Assembly: GCA_037127255.1 (NCBI GenBank)
Contig: JBANSL010000005.1
Location: 77,009,160 to 77,073,159, forward strand
DNA: 64,000 nt
Direction: 5' to 3'
From: Persicaria tinctoria
Lineage: Eukaryota > Streptophyta > Magnoliopsida > Caryophyllales > Polygonaceae
The notes below the pieces were generated by a model. That model ran no database searches and was not told where the DNA came from. It worked only from the letters and a program-made list of their open reading frames with translations. Below are positions 55,622 through 64,000 of the stretch, piece after piece (the stretch's first letter is position 1; the number at the start of each line of letters is the position of its first letter). Both the position numbers and the translations under genes were made by a program.

Positions 55622-57453
55622 TTAGATAATGAGATTGATTGTAATGTCCTCCTTGAGGGTTTCCATTCATTGATATAACATATATATAGGTTACAAAGGT
55701 ATTGGGCCTTAACGGGATTTCAGCCCACTATACAATAGGAGACCTATGTAATCTATCAAACCCCCGCAGTCGAAACGGGAGGGGTCCGTACAGTGAGACT
55801 GGAACGAAAATCAATGAATAACTGTCTAGGTAAACCCTTGGTGAATATATCAGCGTACTAATAAGAGGACGGGACATGTAGAACGCGGACATGTCCAATG
55901 GCAACCTTGTCCCTGACGAAGTGGAGATCAAGCTCAATGTGCTTCGTGCGTTGATGCTGGACTGGGTTGCTAGCAAGGTAGACGGCGGAGACGTTGTCAG
56001 TGTAGACCAGAGTGGCCTTCTGTAAGGGGCAACGGAGCTCAAGCAGGAGATTGCGGAGCCAAGAGCATTCAGAGACAACGTTGGCAACTCCCCTGTATTC
56101 GGCTTCAGCGCTGGAGCGAGACACGACAGACTGACGCTTGGCCGACCATGACACAAGTGTGTCATTGAGGAAGACACAGTAACCAGACGTGGAGCGACGC
56201 GTGTCAGGACAACCACCCCAATCCGCATCAGTGTATGCAACAAGGTCAAGCGTAGAGGAAGGAGTGATCGTGGTGCCGAGCTCGAGTGTGCCGCTGATGT
56301 ACCGAATGATCCGCTTTAAGGCATGAAAGTGGGGTTCCCTGGGGGCATGCATAAATAAGCAGATCTGCTGAACGGCGTAACTGATATCAGGTCTGGTGAA
56401 GGTGAGATACTGAAGAGCACCAGCAAGGCTCCTGTATAGCGTCGGATCATCGACCAAAGGACCTGAGTGAGCGCTGAGCTTGTTTGATGTATCGACAGGG
56501 GTGGCGACCGGATTGCAGTTACCCATGTTGGCCCGAGCAACAATTTCAGCCGCATACTTACTTTGTGAGAGGAATAGCCCAGACGAGTGCCGCTGAACAA
56601 CAACTCCCAAGAAGTAAGACAACGGGCCCAAATCTGACATAGCGAATTCAGCACTGAGCTGTGAAATAATCGACGTTCGAAGAGCATCAGAAGAGGCGGT
56701 GAGAATGATTTCGTCAACATATAGTAGCAGAAATGCCATGTCGGAGCCTCTGCGATAGATGAACAGGGACGAATCCGAGCGGCTGCCAATGAAACCCAAG
56801 CGGAGCAAATAAGAAGCAAAGCGCTGGAACCAAGCTCGTGGAGCCTGTTTCAGACCATACAGCGAGCGCTTCAGGAGACAGACGTGCTTAGGACGATCTG
56901 CATCAGTAAATCCCGGCGGCTGAAACATGTAGACTGTCTCATTCAGGTGACCATGCAGAAAAGCGTTCTTGACATCGAGCTGATGAATGGCCCATTTGCG
57001 CGACAGAGCTAAACTTAAAACCACTCGGATAGTGGCAGGCTTGACCACGGGGCTGAAGGTCTCATCACAATCAATACCAACCTGTTGGGACCGACCGTTG
57101 ACGACAAGACGTGCTTTATAGCGCTCCAACGTCCCATCAGAGCGGAACTTGTGACGGAAGAGCCACATACTGCGAACGACGTTCGCCGTTGGAGGGCGTA
57201 GGACAAGAACCCAAGTACCATTCTTTGTAAGGGCCCTGTATTCGTCGAGCATAGTCGCCTGCCAATTCGGGTCGAGGAGGGCTGTTTTGTGGGAGGTGGG
57301 GATGGGGGAGAGGGAGGGCTGGGAGCCGGGAAGGACGGGGGAGACGGGGGCAGGTGAGGCAGGTGCGGCGGGCGCCGCCAGGGGGGAAACTTGCGGCGGG
57401 GGCAGCAGCTGGGGTTGCGGTGGGCGCGGCAGGGGCAGCGGCGGGCGCCGCAC
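55622..57453 (-). pseudogene. Copia reverse transcriptase and RNase H
   Basis: An open frame of about 531 codons runs to 55858. RT: WVLVLRPP, YKARLVVNGRSQQVG, QLDVKNAFLHGHL, and the catalytic box LLYVDEI, where the second Asp is Glu. RNase H: AYTDADWGG, SSAEAEYRG, YTDNVSAVY. The frame ends in a stop exactly where the conserved YADIFTKGLP tail follows, so the last residues are cut off. It is in a different frame from the integrase; the change lies in the Pro/Ala-rich linker near 57380-57450. Confidence 0.9.
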
Positions 57454-59089
57454 GTAGGGGAGGGGATGGTGTTGGGTGATGTGATGGACGGTGGATAGCG
57501 GGGTGATGGGTGGTGTTCATGGAGACGATCTGACGGGGTCGGAAGACTCCGGAGACGCTGCGGGTGTGTGGTCTTGTGGTGGGGGGTGGCGGGGGAGGGG
57601 GAGACGCAGGAGCACCGGGAGAGCTCTGGGGAAGAATGAAGTGAGGGAATGGTGACTCGGACTCTGTCGACGACACAAGAGGTGTGGGAGATGCGAAGGG
57701 AAATCGCGACTCATCAAAGGTGACATGACGAGAGAGAATGATCCTGTGAGTCTTGATATCGAGGCAAATATAATCGCGATGATCAGACGGGTAGCCAAGA
57801 AAGACACAAGGGGTAGAGCGAGGGTGAAGCTTGTGTGGGGCGGTGGATGCCTGATTAGGGAAGCACAGGCAACCAAAGGTACGAAGGTGATCATACCTAG
57901 GCTCGGCGTAATAAAGTGTCTGAGCTGGCGAGCGATTGTGTAGGGTAGTGGAAGGGAGAATGTTTAGGAGATAACATGTGGTGGATAAGGCGTGAGGCCA
58001 ATAGGGAAGGGGAATAGATGCGTGGAAGAGGAGAGAGCGCATCATGTTGGTAATGGTTCTGATGATTCGTTCTGCCTTGCCATTCTGTTGAGAAGTATAG
58101 AGGCAAGACAAGCGATATGAGATCCCATTTGCGGCAAACAAGGAGTGAAAGTCTTTGTTGTCAAATTCACGACCATTGTCACATTGGAAACATTTGATGG
58201 ACATGTGGAATTGTGTTTTGATGTAGGTATGGAATCTGGCAAAAATAGGAAACACTTGGGACTTGAAATGCAACGGGAAGACCCATAAGTAATGAGTGTA
58301 ATCATCCAGAAACAAGAGGTAGTACTTGTGACCTTCCTTGCTAGGCACGGGAGAGGTCCAAATGTCGTTGTGAATGATATCAAAGGGAGCAAGGGTAGAG
58401 GTCAAAGACCGTTGGAACGGCAGTCTGGCATGTTTGCCTAGTTGGCAGGAAGAGCATAAATCAGAGCGTGGGTCTTTAGTACAGGCGACAAGGTTCTGGG
58501 AACGGAGGACATCTAGAACGGCAGCGCTGGGATGGCCCAGGCGTGCATGCCAAAGGCTGGACGATGATGCCGAGAGGGCGACCGGATACGACTGACTGGA
58601 CGCAGGAGGTGGTGTGACAGGGTAGAGCTCCCCGGTGCTGTTACATCTCATGCGAGTAACCCCCGTAGTAAGATCGTTCACAGAGAAACCATAGGGATCA
58701 AACGTAAGGGAAACGTTGTTGTCAGTAGTGAACCGGCGGACAGAGATAAGGTTTTTGACAATCTTTGGGGCAATAAGGACATTGTTCAGGTGTAGTGGGT
58801 GGGTTGGGGTCTGTAAATTGGCGTGGCCAATTCCCGAAGTAACAAGACGACCACCATTTCCGACGATAATAGAGTGGGCAGGGCCCTTAAAAGAAATAGA
58901 TGAGAGGTTACCTGAGGAGTTCGTCATGTGGGAGGTGGCACCAGTGTCCATGTACCAAGAAGAGTCTGAAGATGTCGGCTGCGTAGAGGAGAAGGCGTGA
59001 TGCAGTGCTGGCGGAACATAACCTAGGTCAGGCGAAGTCAGAGAGGCCTTAGGACCGGCATGTCGAGGGGTAGGATGTGGGTTAGCCAT
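57137..59089 (-). CDS. Copia protease-integrase frame
   Basis: 650 codons from the ATG at 59089. Protease active site WYMDTGATSH lies at residues 44-53. The pre-integrase zinc region reads WHARLGHPSAAVLDVL and CSSCQLGK. The integrase acidic triad lies in HNDIWTSP, QCDNGREF and QNGKAERIIRT. A proline-rich linker follows (about 480-600), after which this frame leaves the true RT frame. Protease and integrase are intact as read, but no Gag precedes them and an RT frameshift follows. Confidence 0.85.
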   Translation of the reverse strand: MANPHPTPRHAGPKASLTSPDLGYVPPALHHAFSSTQPTSSDSSWYMDTGATSHMTNSSGNLSSISFKGPAHSIIVGNGGRLVTSGIGHANLQTPTHPLHLNNVLIAPKIVKNLISVRRFTTDNNVSLTFDPYGFSVNDLTTGVTRMRCNSTGELYPVTPPPASSQSYPVALSASSSSLWHARLGHPSAAVLDVLRSQNLVACTKDPRSDLCSSCQLGKHARLPFQRSLTSTLAPFDIIHNDIWTSPVPSKEGHKYYLLFLDDYTHYLWVFPLHFKSQVFPIFARFHTYIKTQFHMSIKCFQCDNGREFDNKDFHSLFAANGISYRLSCLYTSQQNGKAERIIRTITNMMRSLLFHASIPLPYWPHALSTTCYLLNILPSTTLHNRSPAQTLYYAEPRYDHLRTFGCLCFPNQASTAPHKLHPRSTPCVFLGYPSDHRDYICLDIKTHRIILSRHVTFDESRFPFASPTPLVSSTESESPFPHFILPQSSPGAPASPPPPPPPTTRPHTRSVSGVFRPRQIVSMNTTHHPAIHRPSHHPTPSPPLRAAPAAAPAAPTATPAAAPAASFPPGGARRTCLTCPRLPRPSRLPALPLPHPHLPQNSPPRPELAGDYARRIQGPYKEWYLGSCPTPSNGERRSQYVALPSQVPL

Positions 59090-59094
59090 TGGGA

Positions 59095-59345
59095 CGAGAA
59101 GAGAGGGTTAAGGGCGGCGGGGTGAGGGAGAAGGGCTGGTGGGGGTGGCGGGAGGGTGGCCTGACGCGGGCGCGCTGAGGACGACGCGGGCGCGCTGAGG
59201 ACGACGCGGGCGCGCTGAGGACGACGCGGGCGCGCCTGGGGACGACGCGGGCCGGGGGGGTGGCGGCACAAGGGGGAGGTGGCGGACTGATCTCGGCCGA
59301 GAGGGGTGAGGGACGGCCGAGGGAGGGAGGGGGTAGCGGCACAAG
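59095..59345 (-). repeat. GC-rich minisatellite in the place of gag
   Basis: A 20-bp unit (GACGCGGGCGCGCTGAGGAC) is repeated about four times at 59162-59246, embedded in GC-rich DNA. All three minus-strand frames are open but give only Arg/Pro/Ala low complexity; no Gag signature is found. Confidence 0.85.
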
Positions 59346-59408
59346 GGGGAGGGGCGACTAGGGTTTTAGAATAAGGGGAGAGAGAAAAATTTGGGTCTTT
59401 GGATCTTA

Positions 59409-59421
59409 GGCTGTGATACCA
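59409..59421 (-). other. Primer binding site, initiator tRNA-Met
   Basis: The minus strand reads TGGTATCACAGCC directly beside the 5' LTR (59422-59560). It differs at one base from the usual TGGTATCAGAGC. Confidence 0.85.
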
Positions 59422-59818
59422 TGTTAGATAATGAGATTGATTGTAATGTCCTCCTTGAGAGTTTCCATTCATTGATATAACATATATATAGGTTACAAAG
59501 GTATTGGGCCTTAACGGGCTTTCAGTCCACTATACAATAGGAGACCTATGTAATCTATCATTTTGGATTTGAAATCTCACAAGATCTTTGTATCTAGATC
59601 CACAAGGTCTTCCACGAAAGAACCAAGCATACCGAAATCGACTGTCATTTTACAAGGGAAAAGGTTTTGGAAGGACTTCTTCAACTCAATTATCTTCCTA
59701 CGTACTCAAAATCAACTCGCTAACGTTTTGACCAAAATTATCCCAGTTGCAAATCACAAAGAGTTATTAACCAAACTGGGAATGAATCTAGATGACCATT
59801 CTCTAGTTTGAGGGGGGA

Positions 59819-60085
59819 TGTTGATACTAGTTCACTCGACCTGTTCACGGTTTAGCACACTCGATATCGAGTCAGGTCGAAGAGTGATAAACAGAGCGTT
59901 GAGTTTGTTATGTTTTCTGTTATAGACGTCACGTGATCAGCACGTGCTCTGTACTCTATATAAACGGACGTCTCCTCTCTGTAACACGTACTCACTTCGA
60001 TTCATTCAATTCATTCAATCTGTTTTTCTGTGTTTGTATTCAAGCTTTCATGGCTTCCTCTTGCTCTCCTTGAATCTGATTCTCA
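59819..60085 (+). repeat. 3' LTR remnant of the old copia relic
   Basis: It begins TGTTGATACTAG right after the purine tract and contains a TATA box (CTATATAAAC, about 59956-59965) with a CACGTG-containing segment just upstream (59930-59950). The right end is not fixed because no partner LTR is present. Confidence 0.6.
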
Positions 60086-60730
60086 TATTGTGAAAGTCTA
60101 CTAGGGGAAGGAAGTTTTTGAAAGCTGTCAAAGGTAAAGTCTGATTCTTCCGAGACACATGCCTCCTATTGATTATACTACCGATGGGAGAATTGGTTGT
60201 GCTTTTAATTGAATTGATGGAATATAAATAACACTACTTACCCCTTCGATCTCGTCTTCTTCCTTCCTCTGTATTCTATCTTCTTCTTCTCTTTTCTTCA
60301 ATAACCCTCTACACAATAAGAGTTTCCATAGCTCAATCTATCCAAGGCCCAGACAACTAAATCACAAGATTACCAATATGTAAAAATATACATTATGGCA
60401 TTGATACAAGTGAAAATACAGGCTATGTCATCTTAATTTGTACACCTTGATTAAATTACATCAGCCTTATTTCCACATCGATCAACGCACTCATCATGCA
60501 TTGACCAAATATACATAGAGAGATCAATTACAACAGCCTTATTACAAAACAAAATATTCATATAAAAAAAAAGTTAGTTTTGAGATATTACTAACTCAAT
60601 TCTTATTTTCATCATCTCCTATTAAGAATATAATAATAGAGCATGGTTAGGAGAGAAATTAAAAAAGGAAAAATTACAAATCCACATTATCTCATTATTT
60701 TTACATGATGATAATTAGATTTCCCCATCT
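60086..60730. other. Intergenic and 3' region of the NAC gene
   Basis: No gene seen. AT-rich; the part close to 60731 should be the 3' UTR of the minus-strand NAC gene. Confidence 0.5.
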
Positions 60731-62832
60731 TCATGGACAACAAAAGGGGAAGATAGCAGTTGAGGGACTAGCCCTCCCACCACCACTACTCCTTTGCTCA
60801 AACGAGATTATAGACGACGGGTACTGAACGACGTCGTTTGGCTTGCTATGGTGGTGGTGGTACTGACTACTCCCACCACCACTACTACCCTTGACCTTGA
60901 GCGAGATCATGGTACCGGAGGCGCCAGCGCCGCTGCACTGGCGGGGCTGGGTCTGGTAGAACACCTTGGACACGACGAGTTCGCCCTCCTTCTCCTCCTC
61001 GTCGAGGCCAAGGTGGTACTGGTGCATCACCCAGCTCGTCTTCTCAGGCTTCTTCTGCTTGCCGTAGTTGGTGTAGAGGACCAAGATCTTCTTGTAGCCC
61101 TTCACCTTGCCGCCGCCCACTATGGGCCGGGTCTTGCCCGTCTTGTGCCACCGGGTCTCGGATCCGTCTTCGTCCGTGTGGACCTTCCTGCGCTTCCGGG
61201 TCCCGGTGGTGTAGGCCTTGGAAGGTCGGTGGAAGAAGTGTCGGACTTGGCCGTCCTTGTTTACACCTGCAAGTAATGCGTTTGGTGTTGTGGTGGAGAT
61301 CGATTAATGGATGATGACGATGGATCAACCAACAACATAAAATAGAAGAATTTTTACTTGTACTCTATCTCTACCTAAAGGACAAACCGGGTGATGTGAA
61401 CTATTAGTGTTTAGATGCTATAGAACAAAAATTGTGCCACATTTGCATTGAACAAATTAATCAAGCCTAGCTAGTACATAAGCCGGTAGGCAGGCACGTA
61501 ACTAGGGACGGGTTGAAGTTCGCTCTAGTAAGTCCCATTTTTTATAAAATTAAAAAATAGGTTAAAAAAAGAAAAAAATTAATAAAAGTCATGTATTTTT
61601 TTATTAGAATAAGAGTTTTGTTAATGAAAATTATGAATATATGAAAATTTTAGTCTATTAAGTCCACTCAAATTTTATTTTCTGGTTTCGAGTCTGCTAG
61701 TAGGCTACTCTTCCGACAGTCAATTGTTTTTAAGATGGAACATCATCTCACACTTATGCTGCGCTAAATGAGTAATATGTTATTCAATTTCTTTGCTTTC
61801 TTATCCCTACATCCAAAATTTCCATTATGGAACCCTAAATTAACCAATTATATATGAATAGCATGGTGGATGGATCCCTTCAAATCTTCAATAAAAGGAC
61901 TTAATAACTTGTGGATCGGATTCAAGTTATATCCAATCCACTCAACTCATACATCCATAGTTGAAATGAACTAGCTAGATTAGCTAGGTTGGAACCTGGT
62001 CGGGTTTGGTATGTGGTATTCATTATCCGGTCGATCCATTGATCGACAATGGTCTCTAGTCGAATTTAATATAGAAAGAAAGGATTATGGATTAAAATAA
62101 AACGGATTGAAGAAGAAGAAGTAGGGATGGATGAAAACCTGGCAATTTTTCAGGGTGAGTGTAGCAGATGCCATTTTCACCTTCAAGAGTGGGAATGAAC
62201 TCATCAATGAGAGGGTGAAGCCGGTGACGAGATTCCGGCTTCACCTTCCCTTCCAAATGCAACAGAATCTCTTGATCTGTCGGATCAAACCTTACTCCCG
62301 CCGGTAGTCCTGGTAGTTCATTTATCCTTCTTCCCTGCAAATAATTTAACCATATATATATAATTATACTTCCAATTCAATTCCATCATCAAATAATTTC
62401 ACCTAATTTTCCTGCAGGATGATATCATACAATAATAAATTAAATTGTGTGTGTTAGAATTCAATTACAAATCATGAAACCCTCACATATATACATGAAA
62501 CTTAATCCTAAAATTTGAAGCCATTTTAATTTCATCATTAAGATTTTTTGTTATATAATGCATAATATGATATGAATTTTTTGGATATATACTCGGATCG
62601 AGCGATCTTTACAAACCTGTTCTTCGACGATGATCTGGTGGCCACAAGAAGGGCAGTTCCTAGTCGAATTGCTTTTATCAGGATCCTGAGCTGCAGCCCC
62701 ACCTGAATTTCCTCCTCCTCCTCCAACAACTCCATTGTTAGTATTATTACTCCTTGATGGTGATGATGAAGAAGATATCTTCTCGACTACAACGTCGTTG
62801 CTGCTATCGTTGCACCACGTCATGTTAATCAT
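60731..62832 (-). CDS. SND2: NAC transcription factor, SND2/NAC073 type
   Basis: Exons on the minus strand: 62617-62832, 62139-62334 and 60731-61266, GT-AG junctions in phase. From the conserved start MTWCND (ATG ending at 62823) it gives 312 residues; an upstream ATG adds three. A CPSCGH motif (about 56-61) precedes the NAC DNA-binding domain (about 72-240): [79 protein letters not shown]. The C-terminal region is short with a His run. The MTWCND start, CPSC motif and [13 protein letters not shown] are typical of SND2/SND3 factors, nuclear activators of secondary-wall cellulose, hemicellulose and lignin genes acting downstream of SND1/NST1. No breaks seen. Confidence 0.93.
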
Positions 62833-64000
62833 GTCGATATATCGATCACCTACTCCCTACACTCGCACACACTGCATTCTACAAAGTTGTGTGATGTGAG
62901 GGTAACTAATTAAGCTCAGTATCGAGATCAGAAAATAAGACAAAGATCGAAGAAAGAAGAAGAAGAAGAAGAAGAAGGAGCACAAGAAAAGCAAAGAACA
63001 AAGGTTAAATAAAAGAATGGTGGTGCTTGAGCTGAAAGATAGGTAGCCCAATTACAGTTGTGGGTTGGCAAGGTATAGAATTCCCCATGGCTTTATCTTT
63101 GGGTTAATTATAATTCTCTCCTCCCAACCTCAGCAACTACACTTTATGGGTGTCTCTCTATTTGAACAGAATATATGAGGAGGATCGCCCGATTCAAGTG
63201 AGGAAAACAGACTTATAAAATAGAGATAGAGAGGGAATGAGTTTTTGCTTGGATTTCAAGTTTCTGGCTGTTGTGTAAGGGGATGTTTGTGCTGTACTGA
63301 GGACACTTGAACAACAAACTATTTATCTATATGTTCAACAACTTAATATCTTTGTTCAAATACCCTAGCTAGCTATATATAGGCTATAGCCCAACTTAAG
63401 CAAATGAGGGTGCACCTAAGTTAAGAATCCAAGCCTTGTATATAAGTCGGTGGGCTACCCCTAATTGGTTTTAGATGAAATCTCACTGGTCTTGTGTCCT
63501 TGGCTTAATGTTCTTAGTTAGGGTTGATGTATGTATATAGTAAATCATTCATATATATATTAATTACTTGATGTATATAGTAAGTATATATAATTAATAT
63601 GTATAATAGATTAATTTAGAGAAAAGTAATAAAAAAAAAAAACGTAAAGAAGGTGGATTTGAAAGAAAACTTAAGGTAGCTAAGCCAAAGATAATGTGTA
63701 TGTAAAGTTGAGTAAAGAGAGGGCAACCTCTGAGTTCTTTAGGAGGTGGAGGAGGGGGAGAGAGAGGGATCAGTATATGTTCAGTTCCAGTGTCATACTA
63801 GAGTGTGCATAAAGTTAGGAACCTTAACCTCAGCTTACAAGTCATTGCTTTTCCCTCTTTGTATATTAATTTTTTTCTATTTTTATTATATATGTATTTA
63901 CTAATAAATTTGGTTTCATATATAGATTTCTTCATGTTGACTTGTCATCTACAGCAAGAAATCTCTTGATTAATACTCTGGCCAATCTATATATTCTATA
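62833..64000 (-). promoter_or_regulatory. Leader and promoter region of the NAC gene
   Basis: Directly upstream on the minus strand is a CTT-rich leader (GAAGAAG on the plus strand, 62955-62978). A TATATATAG box on the minus strand at about 63371-63380 could be the core promoter, with a leader of some 500 nt. GA-rich DNA lies at 63737-63768. No other gene is seen to the window end. Confidence 0.45.

Larger units (their letters stand above)
55620..59560 (-). mobile_element. Short-LTR copia element lacking gag, minus strand
   Basis: LTRs of only 139 bp (55620-55758 and 59422-59560; three differences) are flanked by a perfect TTTTG duplication (55615-55619 and 59561-59565). The primer site (59409-59421) and purine tract complement (55759-55766) give the orientation. 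Pol is nearly complete, with protease, integrase, RT and RNase H, but the place of gag is taken by about 300 bp of GC-rich repeats. GC content is much higher than in neighbouring elements. Confidence 0.95.
54320..60085 (+). mobile_element. Old Ty1-copia relic with large internal deletions
   Basis: Gag N-terminus piece (GVKFEVPHFDG, 54338 on) is followed by a GA microsatellite (about 54510-54566). Next come the pre-integrase zinc region (LKLWHCRLGHVPFDQLFHF) and the integrase core (IISDNGNEF, later WGECLLTATHLIN) up to 55619. After the nested element the tail resumes at 59561 (SHKIFVSR), jumps to the RNase H end (TKHTEIDCHF, QLANVLTKI) and reaches a purine tract (59811-59818) and an LTR start (59819) with TATA CTATATAAAC. 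RT is deleted and no 5' LTR was found. Confidence 0.85.

Noticed and set aside
56316..56819. 167-codon minus-strand frame
   Set aside because: Alternate frame of the copia RT.
60794..61276. 160-codon plus-strand frame
   Set aside because: It is antisense to the NAC exon 3, a GC-rich shadow frame.

Overview
This is a plant nuclear window, probably from a eudicot. The support is intron-containing host genes with plant-only families (a SND2-type NAC factor, a fasciclin-like arabinogalactan protein, a defensin-like peptide) and a dense set of plant transposable elements (Ty1-copia, Athila-like gypsy, CACTA, hAT, Mutator-like, Stowaway and L1-type LINE with C-terminal RNase H). The species cannot be named from the sequence. 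Operons, ribosome binding sites and CRISPR arrays do not apply.

Layout. 1-210 is the 3' flank of a fasciclin-like gene lying just left of the window; the same flank recurs at 43190-44050 behind the FLA copy inside the window. 474-13086 is a Ty1-copia element carrying two nested insertions: a hAT MITE in gag (2168-3017) and a young gag-only gypsy-type element in pol (5295-10614). 13157-18714 is a Stowaway MITE split by a CACTA element (13352-18676) that carries beta-tubulin and NOT1 gene fragments and a tRNA-Pro(UGG). 19221-20954 holds MITEs and a small poly(A) retroposon. 21009-26485 is a LINE with an intact 1399-residue ORF2 and an unusual stop-free upstream frame. 27176-27960 is a Mutator-like MITE relic with a hAT MITE inside. 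About 28566-35678 is a broken hAT transposon on the minus strand, split by a young gag-only copia element (30606-35292). 35679-41081 is a second CACTA element with a Mutator-like MITE inside (37310-38170). 41085-42010 is a hAT BED-finger remnant.

Host genes are concentrated on the right: a frameshifted FLA pseudogene (42379-43138), an 80-residue defensin-like peptide gene (46183-46425), a four-exon minus-strand gene for a 422-residue acidic, Ser-rich protein (49527-51956), and a three-exon minus-strand SND2/NAC073-like secondary-wall NAC gene (60731-62832). Between the last two sit LINE relics, a deleted copia relic (54320-about 60085) and, nested in it, a minus-strand copia element without a recognisable gag (55620-59560).

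The FLA and SND2-type genes both belong to families linked to secondary cell walls, but nothing here shows co-regulation. Most of the window is nested transposons whose target-site duplications can be read directly, so the insertion order can largely be reconstructed.
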